A stretch of DNA of 64,000 bases from Trueperaceae bacterium. Lineage in GTDB: Bacteria > Deinococcota > Deinococci > Deinococcales > Trueperaceae. The notes under the pieces are model-generated. The model worked only from the letters and a program-made list of their open reading frames with translations, did no database searches and had not been told where the DNA came from. The position numbers were made by a program, and so were the translations under genes. The stretch spans positions 62,001-126,000 of the forward strand of contig DASVCN010000020.1 of assembly GCA_036381595.1 (NCBI GenBank). Direction: 5' to 3'. Below are positions 35,695-44,300 of the stretch, in pieces; position 1 is the first letter of the stretch; every line of letters begins with the position of its first letter.

Positions 35695-36439
35695 GCCACT
35701 CCTCCACCATGCGTGCGAGATTCTCCGAAACCTCGTCGACCAGCACTTCTCCCTTGGCGGGATCGATTTCGTCGACCCGCCCATGGAAGCCGGAGAAGCC
35801 TTCCGGCTCTTGTCCTACGCCTACGGCCTGGCCGGCGACCCGCCACCAGGGCGATTCGTATTCGATGTTCGTCGCAAGATGTGGCTCCACCCCGCTTGGA
35901 TCGAACGCAGCTACGGTCGAGATCTCCAAGGGCCCACCGTGACCGTGCCCGCCATGGTCGGTAAACAAGCCTTCGCTAGGCGCGTCTCTACCGATCCCCA
36001 CCAGCTTCCACCAGTTCACGTACAGGACGCTCGACTCGGGGTACTCGAGCGCCAGTCGTTCAGCCGCCAGGCGAAGGGCGAACTGATTCTCGCTGTGACC
36101 ATTGAGGGCAACTATTCGCCGCGCTCCGTTGGCGGCAAGCGCAAGTAGCACCTGATAGAGGTATTCGAGGAAGACATCGGGAGAAATCGATACGGTCCCG
36201 AGGTGCCGCGAAGTGATGCTGGGCGCGAAGGTGTAGGTCACTGGCGGTAGAAGAATGGCCGAGAATCTCTCGCAAAGCCTCTTGGCGAACCCGACCGCCA
36301 AAGTCGTATCGGTTCCAAGTGGGGCATGAGGGCCGTGATACTCGATACTGCCCACCGGCAGAACGATGAATGGCGCGGTCCGGATGCTTTCCCTTCGCGC
36401 TCCACCTAACTGGATAATGTCGATCATTTGCGGCTCCAT
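35678..36439 (-). CDS. creatininase/amidohydrolase family protein
   Basis: A 253-residue metal-dependent hydrolase of the creatininase fold, which opens cyclic amides or cleaves formamides. Metal-site motifs are in order: LPVGSIEYHGPHAPLGTD near residue 27, LNGHSEN near 109 and GHGHGGPLEISTVAAF near 168. It sits between the receptor gene and the two permease genes of a sugar-type ABC importer, an unusual place for an enzyme, suggesting that the imported compound is its substrate. The substrate is unknown. Confidence 0.88.
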   Translation of the reverse strand: MEPQMIDIIQLGGARRESIRTAPFIVLPVGSIEYHGPHAPLGTDTTLAVGFAKRLCERFSAILLPPVTYTFAPSITSRHLGTVSISPDVFLEYLYQVLLALAANGARRIVALNGHSENQFALRLAAERLALEYPESSVLYVNWWKLVGIGRDAPSEGLFTDHGGHGHGGPLEISTVAAFDPSGVEPHLATNIEYESPWWRVAGQAVGVGQEPEGFSGFHGRVDEIDPAKGEVLVDEVSENLARMVEEWLERTS

Positions 36440-36461
36440 CGATACAGGAAGTCAGATAACT

Positions 36462-36484
36462 GGCGGGGGGTGAAGATCCCCGCC
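36462..36484 (-). terminator. stem-loop after the ABC receptor gene
   Basis: GGCGGGG (36462-36468) pairs with CCCCGCC (36478-36484) around a 9-base loop, in the short gap between the receptor and creatininase genes. Probably partial termination or mRNA stabilisation favouring receptor synthesis, as at 16986-17030. Confidence 0.55.
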
Positions 36485-36497
36485 GTATGGAGACGGA

Positions 36498-37751
36498 TCA
36501 GTTGCCTTCCCAGTAGGTGTCGAGCAGGGCCTGCTCTTCGCGGGCAAGTCGCGAGAGGACCTCGTCCGCGTCAGCCCCGTTGATCACCACCTCGTTCAAG
36601 GCGTCATAGAACAGCTGGCGCTGTTGATTCTCCTCGACGAATACAGTGCTCTCGGCATATGGAACCGAAGCGACGAAAGGACCGATTACGGGATCCTCCA
36701 AGAGGTCAGGGCTCTCGAGCAGGCTCTGGCGGGCGGGCAGTTCACCTACTTTTTCGAGCCAGTACTCCATGACCTCTTCCGACGCAAGGTACTCGATGAA
36801 CTTCGCAGACGCTTCCAGTTCGGCTCCGCTCGTCCCACGCGCTATCCCGTTCATCCAGAAGGAACCGTAGTTGACCTTTTCGCCGGTCGGCCCCGTCGGA
36901 AGTTCAGCAACGGCCCAGTCAGCTGCTGTCGCATCGCTGCTTAGCGTGCCGATGGCGAACGAACCATCGATAATCATTCCAACACGGCCCGCCATGAAGG
37001 CATCGCGGAAGCCCCCATATCCGGGGAAGAAGTCGATCTCGCCTACCTTGTGCTCAGTGATCAGGTCGGTGTAGAAGTTGAAGGCCTGGTGGCCGGCCTC
37101 CGAGTCGTAGGCGACCGTCCGGCCGTCATCGGAGTACGGTTCACCACCGAATTGCCGAACGAGAACGTCGCGCCAGAGGTGGTAGCGCTGGTTGCCAGGG
37201 ACGAAGCCAGCCTGAGTCATCCGCGCGCCGCTCCCTTCGGTGAGGGCTATCGCGTCCTCGACGAATTCTTCCCATGTGGAGGGAGGACCGTTGATGCCCG
37301 CTTCATCGAAAAGGTCTCTGTTGTAGAAGAGGGCAAGGGTACGAACGGCGGTGGGTAGGCCCCACAGTTCGCCATTGACGCGGGCGGCCTGAACCAGTGG
37401 CACGAATTCCGACTCGAGTTCGGTGGCCGAGATCGTATCCTCGGGCAAGGGCTGAAGGTAGCCAGCATCGATGAAGCTAAGGACCCATCCGTAATAGAGG
37501 TTAAGGACGTCGGGGCCCTCGCCTGCAGGGATAGCGGAGGCCACCTTCTGCACGTAAGCGTTATAGGGAAACGTCTCCTGCACGACGTGGATACTCGGAT
37601 TCTCTGCTTCGAACCGCTCAATCAGTTCGTCGATGGCTTCGATCTTCGACTCGTACTCGTATTGCCAGTAAGTGATCGTGACGTCTTGTGCCAAAACTTG
37701 CTGGGTAAACAACATCCCGGCGATAGAAATACTCAACAGCAGCTTTTTCAT
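36498..37751 (-). CDS. sugar-type ABC extracellular substrate-binding protein
   Basis: A 417-residue family 1 receptor with a signal peptide (KKLLLSISIAGMLFTQQVLA, cut before QDVTI) and an AGAGGAG ribosome site. ITYWQYEYESKIEAIDELIERF and the aromatic-rich segments around residues 85-150 (ALFYNRDLFDEAGI, PSTWEEFVEDA) are typical of maltose-like receptors. It is the first transporter gene downstream of a ROK regulator. The ligand is probably a sugar or sugar derivative; the adjacent creatininase-like enzyme may hint at an amide-bearing compound. Confidence 0.94.
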   Translation of the reverse strand: MKKLLLSISIAGMLFTQQVLAQDVTITYWQYEYESKIEAIDELIERFEAENPSIHVVQETFPYNAYVQKVASAIPAGEGPDVLNLYYGWVLSFIDAGYLQPLPEDTISATELESEFVPLVQAARVNGELWGLPTAVRTLALFYNRDLFDEAGINGPPSTWEEFVEDAIALTEGSGARMTQAGFVPGNQRYHLWRDVLVRQFGGEPYSDDGRTVAYDSEAGHQAFNFYTDLITEHKVGEIDFFPGYGGFRDAFMAGRVGMIIDGSFAIGTLSSDATAADWAVAELPTGPTGEKVNYGSFWMNGIARGTSGAELEASAKFIEYLASEEVMEYWLEKVGELPARQSLLESPDLLEDPVIGPFVASVPYAESTVFVEENQQRQLFYDALNEVVINGADADEVLSRLAREEQALLDTYWEGN

Positions 37752-37892
37752 TCATTGCTCCTCTTAGGATTAGGGGTTCGCACGTCTGCCTTGGGAACGG
37801 GTAGCTCCGAACATTACGCCAGTTGCCTGTCGTTCACCTCCTCCAGGAAGTTCGAGTGTGAAGGATCGGTGGCAGTGGCTCGATAGTGGTCA

Positions 37893-39008
37893 TCATGGGG
37901 ACCGGCTCCCAAGAGCGATCTCCGCAGCTATGGCGTCGAGAGCAAGTCGAGACACACCCTTCAGGGCGCTACCGGAGGACCTACGAACGGCTTCGACCCG
38001 GATCGGATCAGGACCTAACCAGCGCTTCCCGATCTCTCTCGCGAGTACGCCCTCCTCGTCCGGGCTCCAATCGATGAGAAACAGATCGGGATCGAGTGCG
38101 CAGGCCAGATTGTGGACCAGGAACTGAATGCCCGCCAAGAAGCGTTCGAACGATCGTTCTGCAGCCGGACTGTTTACGCTGAGTCGGCCCTGAGCATCAA
38201 GAGCCGCACAAACTTCCTTGACGAGTGCAGCTTCGAGTGGTCCGGCGGTCCCGAACTCGATCTTCTGCGGCTGGTCTTGCAAGCCGAGCAGAGAGAATCC
38301 TACCTCGCCTGCCGCGGCTCTGCTTCCCCGGTAGAGCTCCCTGTTCACGACGATGCCGGCACCGATTCCTCCCGATGTCACCAACAGATAGATGAGATGT
38401 CTCACCGAGTCAGCGTCCCTGAGATCCAGCTGCGCGAGGGTCAAGGCGTTCACGTCGTTTTCGATGACGACTCGCAAGCCCGTCTTCTCTTCGAGCACGC
38501 TGGCGAGAGGAAAATCGTCCCAACCAAGGGAGGGCGCCAGACGAACCCTGCCGGTACTCGAATCTATTACGCCTGGAGCCGCTATCGCGATGTAGTGCAA
38601 GCGGTCGTCCGAGAGCGACACGAGGTCGCAGAGCCATTCCAAAACGGCTTTGGCCGTTGACGGCGAGATAACCGGTCCGGCTTCCAGACTCAGGAGTTCT
38701 CCACATAGATCGAGCTTGCCCGCTTCGGCTACTCGACCGCTGAGGTCGGCGGCCAGAACCTGACGAGCATCTCGTCGCGGTTGGAATACCTCGGCGGGCC
38801 GTCCCCCTCTGTTGGTGCTGAAACCGACGGATTGGATGATCCCCAGTTCGGAGAACTCCTGGAAAATAGAGGTCACGGTAGGAACGCTCAGTTGAGTCCA
38901 GTGGGCGGCGTCGGCACGGGAGAACTCCTCACTTTCGAGAACCGACCTCAGCAAGCTGAGGCGATTCGCTACCCTCACGTTCTCTGGCTGCACCGAGCCG
39001 TTGGCCAT
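37893..39008 (-). CDS. ROK-family transcriptional regulator (second)
   Basis: A 371-residue ROK repressor with an N-terminal winged helix (NRLSLLRSVLESEEFSRADA, then LSVPTVTSIFQEFSELGII) and a sugar-kinase-like domain containing VIENDVNALTLAQLDL and TSGGIGAGIVVN. ATG 39008 is used; a TTG at 39032 would add eight residues. The zinc-binding cysteine cluster of classical ROK proteins is missing. A near-consensus promoter lies 55 bases upstream. It heads the sugar-type ABC/creatininase operon on the same strand and probably represses it. Confidence 0.88.
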   Translation of the reverse strand: MANGSVQPENVRVANRLSLLRSVLESEEFSRADAAHWTQLSVPTVTSIFQEFSELGIIQSVGFSTNRGGRPAEVFQPRRDARQVLAADLSGRVAEAGKLDLCGELLSLEAGPVISPSTAKAVLEWLCDLVSLSDDRLHYIAIAAPGVIDSSTGRVRLAPSLGWDDFPLASVLEEKTGLRVVIENDVNALTLAQLDLRDADSVRHLIYLLVTSGGIGAGIVVNRELYRGSRAAAGEVGFSLLGLQDQPQKIEFGTAGPLEAALVKEVCAALDAQGRLSVNSPAAERSFERFLAGIQFLVHNLACALDPDLFLIDWSPDEEGVLAREIGKRWLGPDPIRVEAVRRSSGSALKGVSRLALDAIAAEIALGSRSP

Positions 39009-39062
39009 GTCAGTCTGCAACTCCAATTGCAACTACATAAAGAGCTTTGTAAATGTCCTTTA

Positions 39063-39091
39063 AGAATATGAACAGCCCGGCCCGTTGTCAA
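39063..39091 (-). promoter_or_regulatory. promoter of the second ROK regulator gene
   Basis: On the minus strand TTGACA (39091-39086), 17 bases, TATTCT (39068-39063). It is followed by an AT-rich leader of about 50 bases with repeated GCAACT/AGTTGC elements that may be the ROK operator. Confidence 0.75.
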
Positions 39092-39143
39092 GGCCGGAAG
39101 CTCTGAACCGGGAGAGCGGGCAGGAACTCGACGAAAGGCTTGC

Positions 39144-39683
39144 TTAGTTGATCAACCTGTCGCCTGCCCCGTCCAGCGGGGGCAGGGGAACCCTCACGAG
39201 TTCGCCGGTCCGCTTGTTCAGGAACACGTTGGCCGAGCCGTCCCGGCGCAGGAACAGCAGCTGCCGCGGAACCTCGTTAGGCTCTCTGGCCGCTTCCGCG
39301 CTCCCGTGTTCGAGCGACCAGCCGACCGGCAGGGCTATGAGCCGGTTGGGGTCCGTGTCGGACAGGTAGGCGTAAGCCGGCCCGCTTGGGCGCTTACCCG
39401 TCCTGAGCCACGAGCAGTTCGTCGTGATGCCTCTTCCCTCGTCGACGACGGCCACCTCCCGGTAGCCGAACTCGTCCACAATCTCGAACTCCCGGTCGCG
39501 CAGCATGGCAACCAGGGCATCGATGTCGGACCCAGCGTGTGAACCGACTCGAGTGATAAGGCCGTCGCAGCAGAAGCCGAACCTCAGCGTGTGGCGACGA
39601 TACGCGAGCAAGCCACCCGGATACTTCCGCTCGAGCGTCGAAACTTTGACTACCAGGTTGTGGTCTTCGATCAGTACAGCCAC
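39144..39683 (-). CDS. hypothetical protein
   Basis: A 179-residue protein that I do not recognise. GTG 39683 is the preferred start (GGAAGGG upstream, product beginning AVLIEDHNLVVKVSTLERKYPGG); the frame stays open to 39818 but that part is cysteine-rich and unlike the rest. The body has a possible alpha/beta segment (SDIDALVAMLRDREFEIVDEF) and a strand-rich C-terminus (LLFLRRDGSANVFLNKRTGE). No membrane segments. It is divergent from a beta-propeller lipoprotein gene. The conserved-looking composition supports a real gene. Confidence 0.65.
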   Translation of the reverse strand: MAVLIEDHNLVVKVSTLERKYPGGLLAYRRHTLRFGFCCDGLITRVGSHAGSDIDALVAMLRDREFEIVDEFGYREVAVVDEGRGITTNCSWLRTGKRPSGPAYAYLSDTDPNRLIALPVGWSLEHGSAEAAREPNEVPRQLLFLRRDGSANVFLNKRTGELVRVPLPPLDGAGDRLIN

Positions 39684-39967
39684 GATCGCAACGCCCTTCC
39701 GTCGGGACTCGTATATCTCGGACTCTGCCACGCAGTGCGTCCGATTACAGGGAGAGGAAGTGCAGTCTAGGCAGATGGTGCGACGCCTAGTGTCGCAATC
39801 GCAAAGGCGCAACGGCACTCCAGGCGATTCCAGACAGCCGGTTACTGGGGACAGGTACGGGGTACCGCCTCGTCGCGGCGGCGTAACGGTCGCATAACGC
39901 GCGCGAGCTCAGAGTCGTGTCGTGGCGCTTCCGGGCGTCGTCCCTGTTCCGACTGAGGAGGTCGAGG
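39684..39967. other. divergent spacer between hypothetical and propeller-lipoprotein genes
   Basis: Mostly featureless. It contains one inverted repeat, TGCGAC / GTCGCA (39779-39797), as a possible operator, and an open frame extension that I do not consider coding. No clear promoter. Confidence 0.35.
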
Positions 39968-41494
39968 TTGACACGGCTGCGTGGTTCGAGGAGCAAAGCT
40001 CAGGTCGCCCTGGTAGTGGTGGCCGTCGCGATGAGCGGCTGTGGCGGCCAGGGTGGCCCGCCCAGGATTTCGAGCATCGGCACCCAGAGGACGACGTTGG
40101 GTGAACCCCTCTCGGTCCCGTTCACGGTCGTCGATGAGGATCCCTCGACCGTCGCAGTTTCCGCCACGGCGGATGAAGCGAACCTGGTCCCGCCCTCAGG
40201 GCTCGTGATAAGCGGAGCCGGACCTCAACGCAGCCTGCTGGTAGCCCCCGCGGCCGGCGCCACCGGCTCTACGAACGTCACCGTGCGGGCTAGCGACGGC
40301 ACCGGTACAGAGGCTAGTGAGAGTTTCGCCTTGGCCATCGAGATGCCGTTCGCTGGCGACCATCTCGTGATTCCCGCCGACAACCGCTCCAACACCTTCT
40401 TCGGTGGAGCGGTCGCGGCACACGGTGACGAAGTTCTGGTCGCCGCGGTAGGCGAGGACGACGCCTCTGGAGCCGCGTACCTCTACCGCAGGGACGGCAG
40501 CGACTGGAGGTTGTCATCGCGGCTGGAAGCGAGCGACGCCGCTCCGCAGGAAGGGTTCGGCTGGTCGGTAGCGTTCGACGGCGACCACGGTGTGGTGGGG
40601 GCCATCGCTGACGCCCAGAAGGGGACGAGCGCGGGTGCGGTCTACGTGTTCGAACGTGACGGCGAAGGCTGGCGCCAGAGCGCCAAGCTCACCGCCAGTG
40701 ACGGCGAACAGTTCATGTTCTTCGGCGCGGCGGTTGACGTCAGTGGCAACTACCTGGTGGTGGGCGCACCGGGGCACACGGGCTCGACGGGGGATGCCGG
40801 CAGAGGGGCGGCCTACCTGTTCGAGCTCATCGCTGGAGAGTGGTCAGAGGTCCCGATCGTTCCCGCGCTCGACCCGGCCGTCGGAGACGAGTTCGGACAT
40901 TCGGTAGCGATAGACGGCGACCGACTGGTGGTGGGCGCCCGGGGCGACGACACAGCCGGGGCGAACGCGGGCGCGGTCCATGTTTTCGAGCGGATAGGCA
41001 CGGAGTGGGTGGCGACGGCCTCTCTGTTGGCGCCCGATGCGGTTGACGACGACGGCTTCGGTGCCTCCGTGGCCCTGGAAGGGGACAGGCTGGTAGTCGG
41101 TAGTCCGGGCTGGGACGACGCCGCGACGAGCGAGGGGGCCGCCTACGTGTTCTCCAACGATGGCGACGAGTGGCTGATGGTGGGAAAGATGACGGCCAGC
41201 GTCCCCCTCGAGATGAACGTGTTCGGCTACTCGGTCGACGTCTCGGGGCGCTATGTGGCCGTAGGTGCGCCGGGAATAGATCCTGCGCCCGTTCCGGTGC
41301 CTGGAGCGGCTTACCTGTTCATGGAAACGGAGGGGGCTTGGTCGCAGGTAGCCCGGCTCACTCCCAGCGACAGCTCGCCCGACGAGCGCTTCGGCTACCA
41401 CCTGAGCCTGACGCGAGAGTACGTGGCCGTTGGGATGCCGCTGGCAGAAGCCGAGGGGCTGATAACGGGAGCGGTGCATGTGATCGAGAGGTGA
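39968..41494 (+). CDS. seven-repeat beta-propeller (FG-GAP-like) lipoprotein
   Basis: A 508-residue predicted lipoprotein. TTG 39968 is chosen over GTG 39917 because GAGGAGG precedes it and it leaves a normal 22-residue signal peptide with lipobox AMSGC. After an Ig/cadherin-like module (about residues 25-115), seven repeats of roughly 50-55 residues follow, each with FG-S/V-V...GD-LVVGA and ending GAVYVFERDGEGW or a variant (GAAYLYRRD, GAAYLFELI, GAVHVFERI, GAAYVFSND, GAAYLFMET, GAVHVIER). That pattern is an integrin-like propeller, probably surface exposed and binding. No partner is visible. Confidence 0.88.
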   Translation: MTRLRGSRSKAQVALVVVAVAMSGCGGQGGPPRISSIGTQRTTLGEPLSVPFTVVDEDPSTVAVSATADEANLVPPSGLVISGAGPQRSLLVAPAAGATGSTNVTVRASDGTGTEASESFALAIEMPFAGDHLVIPADNRSNTFFGGAVAAHGDEVLVAAVGEDDASGAAYLYRRDGSDWRLSSRLEASDAAPQEGFGWSVAFDGDHGVVGAIADAQKGTSAGAVYVFERDGEGWRQSAKLTASDGEQFMFFGAAVDVSGNYLVVGAPGHTGSTGDAGRGAAYLFELIAGEWSEVPIVPALDPAVGDEFGHSVAIDGDRLVVGARGDDTAGANAGAVHVFERIGTEWVATASLLAPDAVDDDGFGASVALEGDRLVVGSPGWDDAATSEGAAYVFSNDGDEWLMVGKMTASVPLEMNVFGYSVDVSGRYVAVGAPGIDPAPVPVPGAAYLFMETEGAWSQVARLTPSDSSPDERFGYHLSLTREYVAVGMPLAEAEGLITGAVHVIER

Positions 41495-41620
41495 ACGCCG
41501 ATGGCGGGCTTGCGCCAACGGCGCAGCACGCGGGCGCCCTGAAGGCGTCCTCGACCCCCCAGTTCCGGATCGCCGGTCTCCCGATCCCGGTCCAGATGCG
41601 ACTTCCCCTCGTGGACGATT

Positions 41621-41653
41621 TTGTTGACAATATTTTCGCCCGCTGAGTACCAT
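41621..41653 (+). promoter_or_regulatory. leaderless-type promoter with GntR-like operator
   Basis: TTGTTGACAA (41621-41630) contains the -35 TTGACA; 18 bases later lies TACCAT (41648-41653), only five bases before the ATG at 41659. The palindrome matches the one at the TAXI transporter promoter, suggesting shared control by the GntR protein encoded at 48163. Confidence 0.6.
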
Positions 41654-41658
41654 CGAGC

Positions 41659-42468
41659 ATGCCCGAAACGAAGGAGCAGGAGGCAGCGCGGCGCGGCGAG
41701 TTGACGGTCGCGATCCTCGGTTTGGGCGAGGCGGGAAGCTGCTTCGCGAGCGAACTGCTGGGAGCCGGCGCCGATGTCGTCGGCTGGGACCCTCAGCCGA
41801 AGGAGCACCCCAAAGGCCTGCGCTTCGCAAGGAGCAACTCCGACGCCGCGAAGAACGCCGACGTCATCTTCAGCGTCAACCTCGCTAGCGTTGCCCGGGA
41901 GGTTGCCGAGGAGGTCGCGCCGGTTCTGCGGCCCGGCCAGATCTACGCCGAACTGAACACCGGCTCCCCTCAGCTCAAGGTCGATTGTGCGGAAGCGATC
42001 GAACCGAGCGGTGCCCTCTTCGTCGACGTCGCGATCATGGCCCCGGTCCCGCCCAAGGGTGTGCGCACCCCGATGATGGTGAGCGGCCCGGGAGCCCACG
42101 GGTTCCATGAACGCCTTGCCCCCTTCGGCACGGATATCGCGGTCATCGAGGGTGATCCTGGTCGAGCCGCCACCCTCAAGTTGCTGCGCAGCATCGCCTA
42201 CAAGGGGATCGCCGCCGTGGTAATCGAGTGCCTCGAGGCGGCCCGCAAGCTCGATCTCGAGGAGTACGCCCGCGGGCAACTGGCCACCCTGGTCGAGGCG
42301 CAGATGATCGACCGTTTCGAAGAGGGCAGCCGCAAACATGCACGCAGACGGGTTCACGAGATGGAGGCGGTCGAAGAGCTGCTCGCGTCGCTGGGGGTAG
42401 AGCCGCTCAGTAGTCATGCCGCCTTGCTGCGACTTCGTGAGCTGACCCGGGAGCCGAGACCAGCCTGA
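41659..42468 (+). CDS. NAD(P)-dependent dehydrogenase of the 6PGDH/DUF1932 type
   Basis: A 269-residue beta-hydroxyacid-dehydrogenase-like protein. The N-terminal Rossmann turn VAILGLGEAGSCFASELL is followed by ELNTGSPQLK (equivalent of the substrate-binding DAPVSGG region further on as DVAIMAPVPPKG) and the catalytic-lysine-type helix LKLLRSIAYKGIAAVVIE; the last 70 residues match DUF1932. It is the first gene of an aromatic-acid catabolic operon. A role like the hemiacetal or 2-oxo acid dehydrogenases of these pathways is possible but unproven. Confidence 0.85.
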   Translation: MPETKEQEAARRGELTVAILGLGEAGSCFASELLGAGADVVGWDPQPKEHPKGLRFARSNSDAAKNADVIFSVNLASVAREVAEEVAPVLRPGQIYAELNTGSPQLKVDCAEAIEPSGALFVDVAIMAPVPPKGVRTPMMVSGPGAHGFHERLAPFGTDIAVIEGDPGRAATLKLLRSIAYKGIAAVVIECLEAARKLDLEEYARGQLATLVEAQMIDRFEEGSRKHARRRVHEMEAVEELLASLGVEPLSSHAALLRLRELTREPRPA

Positions 42469-42510
42469 TGCTCAACGCGCCGGGGTCGACCCGGCCGGAA
42501 ACGAGGAGCG

Positions 42511-42897
42511 ATGCCGCACATCACATTCGAATACTCCGACAACCTCGACGTCGACACGCGGAAGTTCCTGGCCGCACTGCACGAGCGGCTTTCCGCCACC
42601 GGGATCGTCGCCAGCAAGGGGCTCAAGAGCCGCGCGCTGCGCTTCGACGACTGGTACATCTCGGACGGCAGTGAGGACTACGCCTTCGCGCACCTGAACA
42701 TGCTCATCCGCGGCGGACGCTCTGCCGAGGAGAAGGAGCGCCTGACCCGCGAGGCGATCGCCTTGCTCGAGGAGACGTTCGCGGAAAGGCGCGAGAACGG
42801 CTACATCTCCCTTTCTGTCGACATCAAGGAGATGCTGGAAGGGGAGCACGTCACCCGCCACAACATCCCCAACCGCCGGGAGGAGGGGGCGCTGTGA
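42511..42897 (+). CDS. hpaF: 5-carboxymethyl-2-hydroxymuconate isomerase HpaF
   Basis: A 128-residue tautomerase. It starts PHITFEYSDNL, keeping the catalytic Pro after Met and the family opening, and continues with ATGIVASKGLKSRALRFDDW, SDGSEDYAFAHLNMLIRGGR and YISLSVDIKEM, closely following E. coli HpaF along its length. It isomerises 5-carboxymethyl-2-hydroxymuconate in 4-hydroxyphenylacetate breakdown. Here it lies 27 kb from the other hpa genes, inside a galB/galC-like set, so it may instead tautomerise oxalomesaconate-type keto/enol intermediates, or serve both pathways. Confidence 0.9.
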   Translation: MPHITFEYSDNLDVDTRKFLAALHERLSATGIVASKGLKSRALRFDDWYISDGSEDYAFAHLNMLIRGGRSAEEKERLTREAIALLEETFAERRENGYISLSVDIKEMLEGEHVTRHNIPNRREEGAL

Positions 42898-43607
42898 GCC
42901 GCAAGCTGCTGGTTGTCGGCGCCCACTCCGCCGACTTCGTCTGGCGCAGCGCCGGCACCGTCGCTGTAACTACCCAGGCAGGCGGAGACGTCCTGGTCCT
43001 CGCCCTCTCATACGGCGAGCGAGGCGAGTCGGGCAACCTCTGGAAGGAGCCCGGGCAAACAGTCGAGAACGTCAAGCGGATCAGGCACGAGCAGGCGAGC
43101 AAGGCGGCAGAGGCGGTAGGCGCCCGCTTCGAGTGCCTCGACCTTGGCGATTATCCGTTGGAGCTCGATCGTGAGGGTATGGACCGGGTCAGCGAGGTGT
43201 TCCGCCGTGAGAAGCCGGACGCGGTCCTCACCCACACCGCTGTCGACCCCTTCAACCCCGACCATCCGGTTGCCAACGAGGTCGTCACCAGAGCGCGGCT
43301 TCTCGCCTCCGGCGCCAACGTCGCAAGCGCCTTCGAACGCGTGGATCCGCCCGTGCTGTACGCCTTCGAGCCGCACCAGCCGGAACTCTCGGGCTTCACC
43401 CCCAACACCTTCGTCGATATCACCGCAGTCTTCGAGATGAAACTGGCGGCGATGAAGTGCATGGGCGCCCAGAGTTACCTCTACGACTACTACAGCGAGC
43501 TCGCCAATCGGCGCGGCAACCATGCTCGGCGCATCTCAGGCGACAACAGCGTCGAGTATGCCGAGGCGCTGATGCGGATGACCCCCGCCGTGGTGAAGGG
43601 GGTCTGA
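42894..43607 (+). CDS. PIG-L/LmbE-fold hydratase, GalB-like (4-oxalomesaconate hydratase)
   Basis: A 237-residue PIG-L-fold metalloenzyme. The zinc motif is AHSADFVWRSAGT near residue 10 rather than the AHPDDE of deacetylases, a variation seen in GalB-type 4-oxalomesaconate hydratases; HTAVDPFNPDHPVANEV provides the second metal-site region. It overlaps hpaF by four bases (ATGA-like junction, GTG 42894) and is followed two bases later by an RraA-like aldolase, the order expected for the last steps of gallate or protocatechuate 4,5-cleavage. Confidence 0.82.
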   Translation: MSRKLLVVGAHSADFVWRSAGTVAVTTQAGGDVLVLALSYGERGESGNLWKEPGQTVENVKRIRHEQASKAAEAVGARFECLDLGDYPLELDREGMDRVSEVFRREKPDAVLTHTAVDPFNPDHPVANEVVTRARLLASGANVASAFERVDPPVLYAFEPHQPELSGFTPNTFVDITAVFEMKLAAMKCMGAQSYLYDYYSELANRRGNHARRISGDNSVEYAEALMRMTPAVVKGV

Positions 43608-43608
43608 G

Positions 43609-44244
43609 GTGGCACGCGATCTCCGAGCGATCTGCGAGCGCCTCGCCGAGCTGGGTGTTGCGACCGTCTACGAGGCCGCCGGCCGGCAGGGGCTCATAGA
43701 CTGCGATCTGGTGCAGCTACTGCCCGGATCGCGCGTTGCCGGACCTGCCCGTACCGTCTCCTTGGGCCAGTCGGACAACCTGATGGCGCACGCGGTGATC
43801 GAACGGATCCAACCGGGCGACGTAGTAGTCCTGGCGATGCCGGCAGAGGAGCCGGTCGGACTGATCGGTGAGCTGCTAGTTACCCAGATCCAGAAACGCG
43901 AAGCGGCGGCTGTACTGAGCAACGGCGCCATGCGTGACGTCGAGGAGCTCGAGCAGATGGGCCTGCCCATCTGGAGCCGCTTCATCCGGGCCAAGGGCGC
44001 GACCAAGAAAGTGCCTGGCGCGCTCGACGTACCGGTCGTCCTGGGGGGCACCACCATTGAGCCGGGCGACGTGATCGTCCTCGACGCCGACGGCGCTACC
44101 TGCGTGCCGGAAGCTCGGCTGGACGAGGTGCTGGAGAAGTCGGAAGCGCGACTCGAGCGCGAGACCGCCATGCGCAAGCGTTTGCAGGACGGGGAGATGT
44201 CGATAGACATCCATGGGTTGCGGGAGGCGGTGGAGAGAGTATAG
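43609..44244 (+). CDS. RraA-fold 4-carboxy-4-hydroxy-2-oxoadipate aldolase (GalC/LigK-like)
   Basis: A 211-residue RraA-fold protein from GTG 43609. The aldolase active-site pattern is present: GLIGELLVTQIQKREAAAVL with SNGAMRDVEELEQMGLPIW, where the R-D pair positions the pyruvate-metal complex. In 4,5-cleavage pathways this enzyme splits 4-carboxy-4-hydroxy-2-oxoadipate into pyruvate and oxaloacetate. RraA-fold proteins are easily mis-named; the neighbouring galB-like and ligI genes make the aldolase assignment much more likely than regulator of RNase E. Confidence 0.87.
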   Translation: MARDLRAICERLAELGVATVYEAAGRQGLIDCDLVQLLPGSRVAGPARTVSLGQSDNLMAHAVIERIQPGDVVVLAMPAEEPVGLIGELLVTQIQKREAAAVLSNGAMRDVEELEQMGLPIWSRFIRAKGATKKVPGALDVPVVLGGTTIEPGDVIVLDADGATCVPEARLDEVLEKSEARLERETAMRKRLQDGEMSIDIHGLREAVERV

Positions 44245-44274
44245 ACGGTCCCAACGCTTACTCCACAACCATAC

Positions 44275-44284
44275 TTGTATACAA
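44275..44284. promoter_or_regulatory. GntR-type palindrome TTGTATACAA in a convergent gap
   Basis: A perfect 10-base palindrome of the FadR/GntR half-site type, flanked by ACAAC (44266-44270) and GTTGT (44290-44294), in the 56-base space between the convergent aldolase and ligI genes. Its position is not a promoter for any gene I can see. Confidence 0.4.
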
Positions 44285-44300
44285 ACGCAGTTGTAAGGCC

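Noticed and set aside
43609-44244. Regulator of RNase E activity (RraA)
   Set aside because: Carries the aldolase R-D active-site pattern and sits between galB-like and ligI genes.
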